Positions 1 to 10,105 of a stretch of 64,000 nt of DNA are shown here, piece by piece; the stretch's first letter is position 1, and each line of letters begins with the position of its first letter. The notes below the pieces were generated by a model that saw only the letters and a list, made by a program, of their open reading frames with translations, did no database searches and was not told where the DNA came from. The stretch is from Desulfobaculum xiamenense (GTDB lineage Bacteria; Desulfobacterota; Desulfovibrionia; Desulfovibrionales; Desulfovibrionaceae), in contig NZ_JAATJA010000001.1 of NCBI RefSeq assembly GCF_011927665.1, forward strand, positions 40,925 through 104,924, given 5' to 3'. Made by a program: the position numbers and the translations under genes.

Positions 1-507
1 TTTCCGCTTCCGAAGCGGGGGAGGATCTGTGCGCAAGCTGTTGTGGCCAATGTCGCCTGCGGCGTGCGCAGGGAGTTTCGCTTCGCTTTTCGTGAGAGGC
101 GGATGCCGACTGGGAAATTCGGGTGCGAGGATACCGGGCGGCTGCGCATCTGTCGATTCTTGACAACATTGCGCAGAATCTTATCTTCCACCGTCCGGGC
201 GGACCTGCTAGCCGGTTGCTCTGGCGTGGCCCGGAGAGCCCGCGCAGGGCTTCGCTTGCTTGTGGGCGCAATTCTGGATAAAGACGCCATGTACGATCGC
301 CATGCGGGCGCGGCAATCCTCACCGGGATGGCGCTGCGCAGTGGGCTGCGCTTTCCGGCGCCCACCGTGGCGAACCGTTAACCAATCTGATCATGAGAGC
401 GGCGTGTCGCGACGCATCGTGTGCGACAGGAGGCAGTGCGGGAGACCGCAGGCCGCCGTCCGAGTGCGTTCGCTCCCACTCCGTCAACCGCTTTGCAAGG
501 AGTCCCG
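1..507. other. Leading intergenic stretch, no convincing gene
   Basis: No convincing gene is seen here. Open frames are short, arginine-rich and lack ribosome-binding sites. The only support for function is one sigma-70-like promoter near 160-187 and the Shine-Dalgarno sequence AAGGAG at 497-502 that belongs to the following hydrolase gene. Confidence 0.5.
160..187 (+). promoter_or_regulatory. Candidate sigma-70 promoter
   Basis: TTGACA at 160-165 and TATCTT at 182-187 are separated by 16 bp. The -35 is consensus and the -10 matches at four of six positions. It could drive the hydrolase gene at 508 through a leader of about 315 nt. Nothing else ties it to a transcript. Confidence 0.3.
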
Positions 508-1122
508 ATGAAGATCCGGAAGTTTTGCCTTGGCCCGTACCAGACCAATGGGTATCTGCTGTCCGAGGGCAGCAAGGCCGTGTTTATCGATCCCGGCGAC
601 GATTCCTCGGCGGTGCTTGATGTTTTGAAGAAGGAAAATCTGACGCTGACGCATATCCTCGTCACGCACATCCACATCGATCACTTTTACGGAGCCGCCA
701 AGCTCGCCCGGCTGACCGGCGCGGAAATCCTCGCCAGTGCCGATGACGCCTTCCTCGTCGACATGGAGATTCTCGGCTGCGGCGATTCCGGCTATCCCGA
801 TTTGCAGGAGGACTTCCGCTATACCCCCATCGCGGAGGGTATGCATGAATTCCTTGGCAAGAAGTGCAAGGTCGTCCCCACCCCCGGCCACACGCCCGGC
901 GGGCTGACCTTCCATTTCACAGGAGAGGGCGTGGCCTTCGTGGGTGATCTCATCTTTGCCCGCTCCATTGGCAGGACGGACTTCACCGGCGGCAACATCA
1001 AGGCGCTCATGCGTTCCGTCGAGAATGAAATATTCACCATGCCGGGCAAGACGGTGCTCTACCCCGGACATGGCCCTTCGACCACGGCGGGCGACGAGAA
1101 GATTCACAATCCGTTTTTCTAG
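508..1122 (+). CDS. Metallo-beta-lactamase-fold hydrolase (glyoxalase II-like)
   Basis: Predicted 204-residue cytoplasmic metal-dependent hydrolase. The N-terminal half carries the family metal-binding motif HIHIDH at about residues 53-58, followed downstream by GHTPG and, near the C-terminus, YPGHGPST. These are the usual metal ligands of hydroxyacylglutathione hydrolase-like proteins. The length matches the short glyoxalase II-like or YcbL-type hydrolases that lack the C-terminal helical domain of true GloB. The ATG at 508 is chosen because AAGGAG lies 5 nt upstream and the fold begins directly after it; the longer in-frame extension is arginine-rich and unlikely. It stands alone, followed by a strong bidirectional terminator shared with the convergent tetR gene. 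The substrate cannot be read from sequence. Confidence 0.85.
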   Translation: MKIRKFCLGPYQTNGYLLSEGSKAVFIDPGDDSSAVLDVLKKENLTLTHILVTHIHIDHFYGAAKLARLTGAEILASADDAFLVDMEILGCGDSGYPDLQEDFRYTPIAEGMHEFLGKKCKVVPTPGHTPGGLTFHFTGEGVAFVGDLIFARSIGRTDFTGGNIKALMRSVENEIFTMPGKTVLYPGHGPSTTAGDEKIHNPFF

Positions 1123-1215
1123 GACGGAGCGGACTGGCCGCAGGCGGGAGAAATCCTCGTCTGCGGCGGCCTGCTTCGCGGCGTACGCGGGCGTCCTTCG
1201 CCCCGGTGGAAAAGG

Positions 1216-1265
1216 AACAAGGCGCACATGGTGGAATGCATCCGCCATGTGCGCCTTGTTTTTTT
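1216..1265. terminator. Bidirectional rho-independent terminator
   Basis: A 16-bp perfect stem (1216-1231 with 1245-1260) surrounds a 13-nt loop and is followed by a run of T to 1265 on the + strand. On the - strand an A/T-rich flank also follows. It sits between the convergent hydrolase and tetR genes and should end both transcripts. Confidence 0.85.
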
Positions 1266-1287
1266 GCGAGGTATGCCGAGGCTGTGC

Positions 1288-2037
1288 CTAGGCCTGCGCG
1301 GCGAGTTCGACCTCGCCGGGGGTCACCTGCGGACGCTTGAGGCTTTCGAGATCGGGCATCAGGTTGCGATGCGCGGGGTCCAGGTAGCTCCCCAGCAGGT
1401 GGTGGTAGTAGTCCATGGTCTTTTTGAGGGCGGTGTCCTTGTCCAACAGGCCATCCTGGAAGTCCTGGAGGATGCACTTGGAGACCATGAGCGCGATGTC
1501 GTTGAACGCATCCGCGCTTTCCCGACTGAGAAAGCCCTCGTTGACGCAGTCGTCGAGCATGATGGCGCTGCGGCGATAGATGTTGTTGATGTTGAAGATC
1601 TTGTCGAGGGGGGCGGGCCAGTCCTTCTTGATCTTCTCGGGAAACAGCTCGTAGTACTGTCTGGTGTATTCTTCGAGCTTCTCGTCGCCATGGGTGAAGA
1701 ACAGCAGCTTGTAAATCTCCGGCTCGTCGAGGGAGAATTCCGTGAAACACTGGCAGATGGCCATGTAGCGTTCGACCGAATTCTTGCACCCGGCGAGGTA
1801 GCGGGGAAGCGCGGCATGGTACTCGCCGAGGTAGTGCATCGTGGCGAGGAAGACGAGATGCGGAAGGTTGTCAAAGTAATTGTAAAGTGTGGCGCTCGCA
1901 TAGCCGGCTATGTCCGCCGCCTTGCGGATGGTGACCGCACCAATGCCTTCCTGCTTGATGATCTCGTTGGCGGCCTTGATGAAATACGTCATTATGCGCT
2001 TTTGCTTGATCTTGGACCTGTCCTGCGATGTCTGCAT
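1288..2037 (-). CDS. TetR-family transcriptional regulator
   Basis: Predicted 249-residue DNA-binding repressor. The N-terminus has a typical TetR helix-turn-helix at about residues 36-57, including AADIAGYASATLYNYF, and the remaining all-helical region would be the ligand-binding and dimer domain. The start at 2037 places the HTH at the usual distance from the N-terminus; an in-frame ATG 14 codons upstream is possible and neither has an ideal ribosome-binding site. It is divergent from the carnitine locus across a gap of more than 2 kb. An inverted-repeat motif at 2293-2319, upstream of this gene, resembles motifs in front of caiT and the hydratase gene, so autoregulation plus control of the locus is a reasonable inference. 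In E. coli the cai genes are instead activated by CaiF and CRP/FNR, so this would be a different logic. Confidence 0.8.
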   Translation of the reverse strand: MQTSQDRSKIKQKRIMTYFIKAANEIIKQEGIGAVTIRKAADIAGYASATLYNYFDNLPHLVFLATMHYLGEYHAALPRYLAGCKNSVERYMAICQCFTEFSLDEPEIYKLLFFTHGDEKLEEYTRQYYELFPEKIKKDWPAPLDKIFNINNIYRRSAIMLDDCVNEGFLSRESADAFNDIALMVSKCILQDFQDGLLDKDTALKKTMDYYHHLLGSYLDPAHRNLMPDLESLKRPQVTPGEVELAAQA

Positions 2038-2292
2038 ATGCTGTCTCTTGCTCCAAACCTTGATAGTTTCGTGCGCCAAATGTGTCAGATCAAGTCGTTT
2101 TCATTACGCCCACTGTCGCGGCGTAGTGTGGTCGCGGCGTGTACAGGCTGCCAATGTCCTTGCCGCCCTGCGCGGGGCGTTTGCCTGCGCGCGATGTGCG
2201 CGGTGTATATCGCCCGTGAAGCGTCGATTTTCCCGTGATCCCGCACGTTCGCGAGCCATGTGCGGGCCGGGACGTTCTCAACGTGCCATCCA

Positions 2293-2319
2293 ATTTATAA
2301 CCGCGGTCATGAAATAAAT
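2293..2319. promoter_or_regulatory. Operator-like inverted repeat upstream of tetR
   Basis: ATTTAT at 2293-2298 and its inverse ATAAAT at 2314-2319 bracket the core AACCGCGGTCATGAA. The core closely resembles GATCACGGTCATGAA near 3505, GATCATGGTCAGAAA near 10042 and AACCACAGTCATACA near 10079. The shared core suggests one DNA-binding protein, perhaps the adjacent TetR protein. Confidence 0.45.
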
Positions 2320-3502
2320 CCACTGCGGGTAAAATCATGATTAGGCGAACAGCTGCTTAGGCAGCAGTTGCGCCTTTGTCAATTTCGAAAACCGCGTGAA
2401 GGCCGTGTCAGCTTTGCCTTCCCCGTTCTGTCCGCATGGCGATTGTCCTGCTCTCAATCCGAAAGGGGATGCGTAACGCCCCGCCGACGCCACTGGAGGC
2501 GGTGTTCTTCGTGGGCTGGGCATGCGTGGTTCAGCCGTTGTTGGGTGCGGTTGTCCGGCATTGAACCCTGTCGCGGCCGGGCGCTGGCTGTGGCGGTGTG
2601 CGGCTGGTGTGGCAGGGACGCTGCGTGCTGTGTCAAAGATTCGCGCAATGGGGCATTTTCGCGCGGCTGGTGCAAGCAAAAACAGCAGCCCCATATATTA
2701 ATGATAAGGAGGGCTGAAGCTCCGGAGTCCCGAGCGCGGTGAACGGCTTTGGGCAATGCCTGCGGGATGGAAGCGAAAGCGTTCCATCGGGTCGTATGGG
2801 GGCGCGAAGTACATGCGTGGGCGTCCAGCCGTAAGGCGTTGGTTCGCTTTTCGGTTTAAGACCTTGGAATGTCTCGGGAAGAGCCGTCAGCTATGTGCTA
2901 TGAGCACAACTATATATTATGATTGATTTTATTTGTCAAGGGGTTGCGGAGGGTATTGGCTTGCTTGTGCCAAACGTGTCAATCGGGCCCGATTGCGTGG
3001 GGGGGCGGTGGCTTTTGACAGGCTACGCCGGGAGCTACGGACTCCCTGGCGGAAGGGGTTTTTTGTCGGTTGTTATGCATGTTGAGGCGTATTTCATACG
3101 CAGCGGCAGTGTTGTCGTGAATAGGGATGATTGTTCTTGTTTTGCAATCATGAGCTGGAGAGCGTGTCACGACGCTATGCGGAAACAATGCACGAACATA
3201 CTTCGCTATTTCATGCTCGCGACATTGGGTTATGCATGCTTCGAGTACTGGATTTCTTTGATTTGCGTGTACATAGCCGTTGATTTGGTCTGGTTGTCGT
3301 CTGATGTCGTCATTTGTTGGCGTCACTGTGTCCATGGTATGCACATTTCGGCCATGCATGGATGAAATAGCTGGTGAAACGCCTGTTTCGCGAAATATCC
3401 CCGTCGGTTCGTCCTTTCGTTTTCTCTCGCGGTGTTTCTGCCGCAGTAATGAAACCAAAAAAAGATTTAGGTTAACATTCTGAAAAAATTAGCATTATTT
3501 GC

Positions 3503-3529
3503 TGTGATCACGGTCATGAACGCGTTCAT
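3503..3529. promoter_or_regulatory. Operator-like motif upstream of caiT
   Basis: TGTGATCACGGTCATGAA at 3503-3520 overlaps the perfect 14-bp palindrome ATGAACGCGTTCAT at 3516-3529. The first part also looks like a CRP/FNR half-site arrangement (TGTGA, six bases, TCATG). It lies about 690 bp before caiT inside AT-rich DNA, where a promoter would fit. A CRP/FNR-type protein and the TetR protein are both plausible binders. Confidence 0.45.
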
Positions 3530-4200
3530 AAAAAAATTGTGATTGCAATATGAACATGATTATGCAAATTTTCACGTGCGCGGCAACGGGAACACACGAA
3601 GTGTGGAAAATCTGGGTGGCTAGCGCCAACTATCGGAAATCATAGCGGAAAATATGGAGCATCGCGAGGGCTGTGGTCTGGAGATGCTCTGCTTTCGTAG
3701 ACGAAGGTTTCCGCCGCGCAAGACGCGCGGGCGAGGCGCTTGCTTCACCTTTGACATGACGGACCGATTTTGGGCTTCCCCGGTTGAAACCGAGGGGCCG
3801 GAAGACGGAGCAGGGCGCATCGACTGGTTTGCCATGTCGCCGAGGGCTTTCCCCCTCGCGCAGGTGACGGCGGTGCGCGGAGGACTTGGCCGCGTGAGGT
3901 CCTCGACTGAAAGTTCGTCATGTACGCGCGTCGTCTCCCGAAGATGTCCGCAAGTCATGAGCGCTTGACGAGATGCCAAGTGATTGGAGGCTGCAAAAGC
4001 TCGGTATCGGAGTTACGCGCGCGTGCGCGGATGAATGGGCTTGTTGGGGTTAGGGGCATTTCGCCAGTGACGGAGAGTGGCACCCGTGTTCGCGCCAAGA
4101 TGGGCCGCCCGACGGATGAACCCGGCGGGGCATGACGGTTCGGCGAATTGATGGGGCCGGCTTGACGAACGACTTTCCAATTTCATCTGGAGTATTGGGG

Positions 4201-5718
4201 ATGGAACCCAAAAAGAACGCATCTGTAAAAATTGATCCCAAGGTGTTTTTCCCTTCGCTGATCATCGTGGGTATCCTGTGCTACCTGACGGTGCGCGATC
4301 TTGACGCCGCAAACCGCGTCATCAACGCCCTGTTCCACTATGTCACCTTCTCCTGGGGCTGGGCATTCGAGTGGTACATGATCATCATGGCCGCTGGTTG
4401 GGCCTGGTTCGTTTTCGGACCTTGGAAGAACAAGAAGCTCGGCGAAGAGGAGCCTGAATTCAGCACTTCCAGCTGGCTGTTCCTGCTGTTCGCTTCCTCC
4501 ACTTCCGCCGCAGTGCTCTTCTGGGGATCCTACGAGGCATACTGCTACGTTTCGACCCCGCCCTTCGGTTTTGAGCCGTTCTCCGTCACCGCGCAGGAAT
4601 ACGGCCTCGCCTACAGCCTCTTCCACTGGGGCCCGCTGCCTTGGGCCGTTTTCGGCTTCTTCAGCGTTGTGTTCGGCTACTTCCTGTTCGTGAAGAAGAT
4701 CAACGTCGTCCGCCCCAGCGGCACCCTTGTCGCTCTGCTGGGTGAGCGTCACTGCAAGGGCCTCGTCGGCATCATCATCGACAACGTCTACATCGTCGCT
4801 CTGATCCTCGCCATGGGCACCAGCCTTGGTCTGGCCACTCCGCTGGTCACCGAGTGCATGCAGTACCTCTTCGGCGTGCCGCACACCCTTGGTCTGGACG
4901 CCACCATCATCGGCTGCTGGATTATCTTCAACGCCATCTGCGTTGCCTTCGGTCTGAACAAGGGCATCAAGATCGCTTCCGACCTGCGCTGCTACCTGTC
5001 CATCGCTGTTCTGCTGTGGATCCTGTGCATCGGCGGCACCACCTTCATCGCCAACTACTTCACCGATTCCGTGGGCATCCTGCTGAACAACTTCGGCCGC
5101 ATGCTGTTCTACACCGACGCCATCACCGGCGGCGGCTTCCCGCAGGGCTGGACCGTGTTCTACTGGGCCTGGTGGGTCATCTACACCATCCAGACCTGCA
5201 TCTTCCTCGCCCGCATTTCCCGTGGCCGCACCGTGCGTGAGGTCTGCGTGGGCATGGTTGCCGGTCTGACCGCCACCACCTGGATCATGTGGACCATCCT
5301 GAGCGGCAACACCATGGACCTGATCCATCGTGGCGTGCTCGACATGACCTCCCTGGTTGCCCAGTACGGCGCTCCCCGCGCGGTCATCGAGACCTGGGCC
5401 GCTCTGCCGTTCAGCACCCTGACCATTTCCGTGTTCTTCGTTCTCTGCTTCGTGGCGACCGTGACCCTGATCAACGCCTGCTCCTACACCCTGGCCATGT
5501 CCACCTGCACCGAGGCCGACGGCTACTCCGAGCCTCCGGTTTGGGTTCGCGTTGGCTGGTCCGTGCTGGTTGGCGTCATCGGTGTCACCCTGCTGGCCCT
5601 GGGCGGCCTGAAGCCCCTGCAGACGGCCATCATCGCTGGTGGTTGCCCGCTGTTCTTCGTGAACATCATGATCGTCGTGTCCTTCTTCAAGGACGCTAAG
5701 CAGAACAAGAACTGGTAA
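4201..5718 (+). CDS. caiT: L-carnitine/gamma-butyrobetaine antiporter CaiT
   Basis: Predicted 505-residue inner-membrane BCCT-family transporter, almost exactly the length of E. coli CaiT. It is recognised by near-complete collinearity with remembered CaiT sequence, including [20 protein letters not shown] at the start, the substrate-binding tryptophan box [14 protein letters not shown] and the C-terminal [20 protein letters not shown]. CaiT exchanges external carnitine or crotonobetaine for internal gamma-butyrobetaine without needing a sodium gradient. The ATG at 4201 has GGAG 8 nt upstream and matches the family start; the in-frame upstream extension is not conserved in character. It opens the locus, with caiA following after 54 nt, so a caiTAB transcript is likely. 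Confidence 0.95.
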   Translation: MEPKKNASVKIDPKVFFPSLIIVGILCYLTVRDLDAANRVINALFHYVTFSWGWAFEWYMIIMAAGWAWFVFGPWKNKKLGEEEPEFSTSSWLFLLFASSTSAAVLFWGSYEAYCYVSTPPFGFEPFSVTAQEYGLAYSLFHWGPLPWAVFGFFSVVFGYFLFVKKINVVRPSGTLVALLGERHCKGLVGIIIDNVYIVALILAMGTSLGLATPLVTECMQYLFGVPHTLGLDATIIGCWIIFNAICVAFGLNKGIKIASDLRCYLSIAVLLWILCIGGTTFIANYFTDSVGILLNNFGRMLFYTDAITGGGFPQGWTVFYWAWWVIYTIQTCIFLARISRGRTVREVCVGMVAGLTATTWIMWTILSGNTMDLIHRGVLDMTSLVAQYGAPRAVIETWAALPFSTLTISVFFVLCFVATVTLINACSYTLAMSTCTEADGYSEPPVWVRVGWSVLVGVIGVTLLALGGLKPLQTAIIAGGCPLFFVNIMIVVSFFKDAKQNKNW

Positions 5719-5772
5719 TTCCATAACGAGTTGCAGGCATCTCGCAGCTTAAACCCCTGAGGAGATTCAATC

Positions 5773-6906
5773 ATGGATTTCAAGCTCTCTGATGAACAGG
5801 AACTTTTCGTAGCTGGCGTTCGCGAGCTGATGGAAAGAGAGAACTGGGAAAGCTACTTCGTCGAGTGCGACGAGAAGCACGAGTACCCGATCCGCTGGGT
5901 TAAGGAACTCGCCGAGCTGGGCATCGACACCATGCTCCTGCCCGAGGAACACGGCGGCATGGACGCCGGCATGGTCACCCTGACCGCCATCTGGGCGGAG
6001 CTTGGCCGTCACGGCGCTCCGACCTACGTCCTGTACCAGCTGCCCGGCTTCAGCACCATTCTGCGCCACGGCACCCAGGAGCAGATCGACAAGATCTTCG
6101 CCCTGCGCGGCACCGGCGAGCAGATGTGGAACTCCGCCATCACCGAGCCCAGCGCCGGTTCCGACGTGGGTAGCCTGAAGACCACCTACACCCGCAAGAA
6201 CGGCAAGGTGTACCTGAACGGCCAGAAGTGCTTCATCACCTCCAGCGCCCATTGCCCCTACCTCGTGGTCATGGCTCGCGACGCCGCTTCCGAGAGCCCT
6301 GTGTTCTCCGAGTGGTTCGTGGACATGAGCAAGTCCGGCATCAAGCTGAACCAGCTCGATAAGCTCGGCCTGCGCATGGACAGCTGCTGCGAGATTGTGT
6401 TCGACAACGTCGAGCTCGAAGAGAAGGACCTGTTCGGTGTTGAGGGCAACGGCTTCAACCGCGTGAAGGAAGAGTTCGACGCCGAGCGTTTCCTCGTTGC
6501 TTGCACCAACTACGGCATCGCCCTGTGCGCCTTCGAGGACGCCGCCAAGTACGCCAACCAGCGCGTGCAGTTCGGCCAGGCCATCGGCCGCACCCAGCTG
6601 ATTCAGGAAAAGTTCGCCCACATGGCGATCAAGCTGAACAGCATGAAGAACATGCTCTTCGAAACCGCCTGGAAGTGCGACAACGGCACCATGACCTCCG
6701 GCGATTCCGCAATGTGCAAGTACTTCTGCGCTAACGCCTCCTTCTTCGTTGTCGACACCGCCATGCAGGTGCTCGGTGGCATCGGCGTGACCGGTCACCG
6801 CGTGGGCCGCTTCTGGCGAGACCTGCGCATCGACCGTCTCTCCGGCGGTTCCGACGAGATGCAGATCCTGACCCTGGGCCGCGCTGTTCTGAAGCAGTAC
6901 CGCTAG
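5773..6906 (+). CDS. caiA: Crotonobetainyl-CoA reductase CaiA
   Basis: Predicted 377-residue FAD-dependent acyl-CoA dehydrogenase-fold enzyme that reduces crotonobetainyl-CoA to gamma-butyrobetainyl-CoA, the electron-accepting step of carnitine respiration. It is collinear with E. coli CaiA from [20 protein letters not shown] through the flavin/substrate segment [20 protein letters not shown] to [20 protein letters not shown] at the C-terminus, and the length is that of CaiA. The start has GAGGAG 8 nt upstream. The expected electron donor is the FixAB flavoprotein encoded downstream. Related dehydrogenases in gut bacteria release trimethylamine from gamma-butyrobetaine, but the close match to CaiA favours the reductase role. 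Confidence 0.93.
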   Translation: MDFKLSDEQELFVAGVRELMERENWESYFVECDEKHEYPIRWVKELAELGIDTMLLPEEHGGMDAGMVTLTAIWAELGRHGAPTYVLYQLPGFSTILRHGTQEQIDKIFALRGTGEQMWNSAITEPSAGSDVGSLKTTYTRKNGKVYLNGQKCFITSSAHCPYLVVMARDAASESPVFSEWFVDMSKSGIKLNQLDKLGLRMDSCCEIVFDNVELEEKDLFGVEGNGFNRVKEEFDAERFLVACTNYGIALCAFEDAAKYANQRVQFGQAIGRTQLIQEKFAHMAIKLNSMKNMLFETAWKCDNGTMTSGDSAMCKYFCANASFFVVDTAMQVLGGIGVTGHRVGRFWRDLRIDRLSGGSDEMQILTLGRAVLKQYR

Positions 6907-6949
6907 TCGTCCACAACCCACTGCACTCAATACTGCAAGGATAAGCACA

Positions 6950-8182
6950 ATGACCAAGCTACTGAACACCCCCAAGTTCGGCCCCCTGAGCGGCCTTCGG
7001 GTCGTCTTCTCGGCTATCGAGATTGCCGGTCCCTTCTCCGCACAGATGCTGGCCGAGTGGGGCGCGGAAGTCATCTGGATCGAGAATGTTGCCTACGCGG
7101 ACACCATCCGCGTGCAGCCGAACTATCCCCAGTACTCCCGCCGCAACCTGCACGCCCTGTCCCTGAACATCTTCTCGGATGAAGGCAAGGAAGCGTTCCT
7201 GAAGCTCATGGAGACCACGGACATCCTCATCGAGTCCAGCAAGGGCCCCGCCTTTGCTCGCCGTGGCCTCACCGACGAGCTGCTCTGGGAGCACAATCCG
7301 GCTCTGGTCATCGCCCACCTGTCCGGCTTCGGTCAGTACGGCGTGGACGAGTACACCAACTCCGCCGCCTACAACACCATCGCGCAGGCATTCAGCGGCT
7401 ACCTCATCCAGAACGGAAGTGAGGAGCAGCCCATGCCCGCGTTCCCCTACACCGCGGACTACGTGTCCGGCTTCACCGTCACCAGCTCCGTGCTGGCGGC
7501 CCTGTACAAGGCGAAGCAGACCGGCGTGGGCGAAAGCATCGACGTCGCCATGTACGAGGCCATGCTCTGCGTTGGCCAGTACTACATGGAGGACTACTTC
7601 AACGGTGGTGAGATCTCTCCCCGTCAGTTCAAGGGTAGGGATCCCTACTGGGTTGGTTGCGGTACCTACAAGTGCAAGGACGGCTTCATGGTGATGGAGC
7701 TGGTCGGCATCAACCAGATCAAGGAAATGTTCGACCTGATCGGTTGCCCCGAGCTTCTCGGAACCGAAGAGTTCCCCGAAGGCACCCAGCTCATCAGCCG
7801 CAAGTGCCCCTCTGCCGCCTACATCGAGGACAAGCTCGATGCGTACCTCGTGGATCACACCATCGCCGAGGTGCAGGAGCTGTTTGGACGGCTCCGCGTC
7901 GCCTTCGCGAAGGTGCTGACCTTCCCCGAGCTGGAGGTCAACCCCCAGTACGTCGCTCGTGAATCCATCACCGAGTGGGACACGATGGACGGCAGGAAGT
8001 TCAAGGGCCCGAACATCATGCCCAAGTTCAAGAAGAACCCCTGCAAGATCTGGCGCGGCATGCCGACCCACGGTCAGGATTCCGCCGCCATTCTTGAGAA
8101 CATCGGATACTCCGACGAGCAGATCCAGTCCCTTTCTGACAAGGGCCTCGTGAAGCTGGGAGCATCCCCGAAGGCCGAGTAG
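6950..8182 (+). CDS. caiB: L-carnitine CoA-transferase CaiB
   Basis: Predicted 410-residue class III (formyl-CoA transferase type) CoA-transferase. It moves CoA from gamma-butyrobetainyl-CoA to incoming carnitine or crotonobetaine, so the cycle needs ATP only for priming. It is collinear with E. coli CaiB (405 residues): [20 protein letters not shown] at the N-terminus, [19 protein letters not shown] and [17 protein letters not shown] in the middle, and [20 protein letters not shown] near the end. Family members use a catalytic aspartate, which I did not place. AAGGA lies upstream of the ATG and 43 nt separate it from caiA. A long palindromic hairpin follows the stop codon. Confidence 0.93.
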   Translation: MTKLLNTPKFGPLSGLRVVFSAIEIAGPFSAQMLAEWGAEVIWIENVAYADTIRVQPNYPQYSRRNLHALSLNIFSDEGKEAFLKLMETTDILIESSKGPAFARRGLTDELLWEHNPALVIAHLSGFGQYGVDEYTNSAAYNTIAQAFSGYLIQNGSEEQPMPAFPYTADYVSGFTVTSSVLAALYKAKQTGVGESIDVAMYEAMLCVGQYYMEDYFNGGEISPRQFKGRDPYWVGCGTYKCKDGFMVMELVGINQIKEMFDLIGCPELLGTEEFPEGTQLISRKCPSAAYIEDKLDAYLVDHTIAEVQELFGRLRVAFAKVLTFPELEVNPQYVARESITEWDTMDGRKFKGPNIMPKFKKNPCKIWRGMPTHGQDSAAILENIGYSDEQIQSLSDKGLVKLGASPKAE

Positions 8183-8205
8183 CCTTCGACGTGAAGTAGC
8201 AAGCG

Positions 8206-8235
8206 GAGGGATGGCCGCGTACGCGGCCATCCCTC
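8206..8235. terminator. Long palindromic hairpin between caiB and caiC
   Basis: GAGGGATGGCCGCG at 8206-8219 pairs perfectly with CGCGGCCATCCCTC at 8222-8235, with outer GCAAG/TTGC pairing around it. There is no T-run on the + strand, so partial termination or RNA stabilisation is likelier than a full stop. It could lower caiC expression relative to caiTAB. Confidence 0.55.
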
Positions 8236-8371
8236 TTGCCTGAAAGACAGAACTACCGGTTCCTTTGGCGGGATTTCAGCGTTGCTGACGCTCATTGCGC
8301 TTCTGCGAACTCACATCGTTTCACGCGATGCACTCTGACTGGGTAATGTGTCGAGCGACGAGGTGCTTGTG

Positions 8372-9988
8372 ATGGATATTGTTGGAGGAAAGAACCTACG
8401 CCATATGTGGGACGATCTGGCCCGCACCCATGGCGACAAGACAGCGCTGGTCTTCGAGGACATCGAAGGCGCAACCAGCGCGTTCTCCTACGCGCAGCTC
8501 AACTGCGAAATCAACCGGGCGGCGAATCTCTTTCTTGGTCTCGGCATCGGCAAGGGCGACAGGGTTGCGGTTCAGCTCTACAACACCCCGGAATTCATAT
8601 TCTGCTGGTTCGGCCTTGCGAAGATCGGTGCGATCACGGTTCCCGTCAATGTGCACTACCTGCACAACGAAAGCGAATATCTCATCAACAAGTGCGGTGC
8701 GAAGACCGTCGTCACCGAAGAGAAATTTTATCCCGTTTTCGAAAGACTCCAGCGCGAAGGCAAGATCGCTCTGGACAACGTCCTCGTGACCCGGCTGGAC
8801 GATAACCATGACATCCCGGGAACCATCAACTTCCGCCGGGCCCTGCGCGAGCAGCCGGCCGCGTTGAAGGAGATCGTTCCCTTGAGCAGCGACGACGCTG
8901 CCGAAATAATTTTCACCTCGGGCACCACGAGCAGGCCCAAGGGTGTCGTCATCACCCATTACAACCTCTTGTTCGCCGGACGCTACACCGCGTGGCAGTG
9001 CGCCTTGAGGACCGATGATCGATACATGACCATGATGCCTGCCTTTCACATCGACTTCCAGTGTACCGCCGCCATGCCGACCTTCAGTACCGGCGCGACG
9101 TTCATCATGCTGGAGAAGTACAGTGCCCACCGGTTCTGGCGGCAGGTCTGCCTGCATCGCGCCACCATCACGGAATGCATTCCGCTCATGGTCCGGACGC
9201 TGATGCTGCAACCCGCCCAGACCTGGGAGAAGGACCACTGCCTGCGCGAAGTGTTCTTCTACCTGAACCTCGCCGATCAGGAGAAGGACGCGTTTATGGA
9301 GCGCTTCGGCGTCCGTTTCCTGACCTCCTATGGCATGACCGAGACCGTCGTCGGCATCATCGGCGACCGCCCCGGCGACGAGCGCCGCTGGCCGTCCATC
9401 GGCCGCACCGGCCTGTGCTACGAGGCGAAGATCGTGGGCGAGGACGGCCTTGAGGTGCCGCCGCTGACCCCCGGCGAAATCTGCGTCAAGGGTGTGCCGG
9501 GCAGAACCATCTTCAAGGAATACTACAACGCCCCCGAGGCGACCGCCGAAGTCCTGAGCGCCGATGGCTGGCTGCGTACCGGTGACACCGGCTACATGGA
9601 CGAGGACGGATTCTTCTACTTCATCGATCGCAACAAGAATGTGATCAAGCGCTCCGGCGAGAACATCTCCGGCAGCGAAATCGAGAACGTTCTCGTGTGC
9701 CATCCGAAGATCGTGGACGCAGCCGTTGTCGGCGTGCCGGATGACATCTGCGACGAGGCGGTGAAGGCCTTCGTCATCCTGAAGGAAGGGGAGACGGCCA
9801 GTGTCGAGGAAATCCTCGACTACTGCACCAAGCGGCTCGCCAAGTTCAAGGTGCCGTCCTTCATCGAAATCAGAACGTCATTTCCCAGAACGAGCACCGG
9901 CAAGGTGCAGAAGAACGTTCTGAAGAATGAGTGTGTTGAATGCAGCGGCTCGCTCGCTGCTGATGATTGGTGCGCTGCGGTGCATTAG
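8372..9988 (+). CDS. caiC: Carnitine/crotonobetaine:CoA ligase CaiC
   Basis: Predicted 538-residue ANL-family (AMP-forming) acyl-CoA synthetase that primes the cycle by making betaine-CoA thioesters at the expense of ATP. It shows the nucleotide-binding loop [12 protein letters not shown], the adenylation motif [20 protein letters not shown], the hinge region [17 protein letters not shown], and a C-terminal catalytic lysine context [13 protein letters not shown]. The ATG at 8372 is chosen over an in-frame GTG eight codons upstream because E. coli CaiC begins MDIIGGQHLRQMWDDLA, matching [17 protein letters not shown] here, and GAGGTG lies in front. The protein runs about 20 residues past the E. 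coli end. The 189-nt gap to caiB holds a hairpin. Confidence 0.93.
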   Translation: MDIVGGKNLRHMWDDLARTHGDKTALVFEDIEGATSAFSYAQLNCEINRAANLFLGLGIGKGDRVAVQLYNTPEFIFCWFGLAKIGAITVPVNVHYLHNESEYLINKCGAKTVVTEEKFYPVFERLQREGKIALDNVLVTRLDDNHDIPGTINFRRALREQPAALKEIVPLSSDDAAEIIFTSGTTSRPKGVVITHYNLLFAGRYTAWQCALRTDDRYMTMMPAFHIDFQCTAAMPTFSTGATFIMLEKYSAHRFWRQVCLHRATITECIPLMVRTLMLQPAQTWEKDHCLREVFFYLNLADQEKDAFMERFGVRFLTSYGMTETVVGIIGDRPGDERRWPSIGRTGLCYEAKIVGEDGLEVPPLTPGEICVKGVPGRTIFKEYYNAPEATAEVLSADGWLRTGDTGYMDEDGFFYFIDRNKNVIKRSGENISGSEIENVLVCHPKIVDAAVVGVPDDICDEAVKAFVILKEGETASVEEILDYCTKRLAKFKVPSFIEIRTSFPRTSTGKVQKNVLKNECVECSGSLAADDWCAAVH

Positions 9989-10037
9989 ACCCCGATTTGG
10001 GCATCCGGGCATTCCGGGCTTGATTAGTCAGCCTAAA

Positions 10038-10058
10038 TTTGTGATCATGGTCAGAAAT
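10038..10058. promoter_or_regulatory. Operator-like inverted repeat upstream of the MaoC gene (distal)
   Basis: AATTT and AAATT flank the core GTGATCATGGTCAG at about 10036-10059. The core repeats the motif seen before caiT (GTGATCACGGTCATG). It lies about 50 bp before the hydratase start and 20 bp from a second copy, an arrangement typical of paired regulator sites. Confidence 0.5.
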
Positions 10059-10073
10059 TAATCACCGCACATT

Positions 10074-10094
10074 TTGTAACCACAGTCATACAAA
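10074..10094. promoter_or_regulatory. Operator-like inverted repeat upstream of the MaoC gene (proximal)
   Basis: TTTGTA at 10074-10079 and the exact inverse TACAAA at 10089-10094 bracket AACCACAGTCA. It abuts the Shine-Dalgarno AAAGG of the hydratase gene, so a bound protein would block the start of the maoC-fixAB transcript or its leader. The core is a variant of the motif at 2300, 3510 and 10045. Confidence 0.5.
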
Positions 10095-10105
10095 GGATGA
10101 TCAAA

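Larger units (their letters stand above)
2080..4200. other. Gene-poor 2.1-kb stretch between tetR and caiT
   Basis: No convincing protein gene is visible; frames are cysteine- and arginine-rich without ribosome-binding sites. Base composition changes along it: about 2880-3600 is much more AT-rich than its neighbours. It holds two operator-like motifs (near 2300 and 3510). It could be a long regulatory leader, host an unrecognised RNA, or be decayed sequence. Confidence 0.5.

Noticed and set aside
1..381. 112-codon frame at the left edge
   Set aside because: Arginine-rich product with no Shine-Dalgarno and no conserved features.
2919..3365. 148-codon frame in the gap before caiT
   Set aside because: Cysteine/tryptophan-rich, no ribosome-binding site, no domain; likely chance.
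4183..5724. Long leftward open frame (513 codons) opposite caiT
   Set aside because: It is a shadow of caiT codon usage in high-GC DNA; the product is Gly/Asp/His-rich without domains, and caiT is unmistakable.
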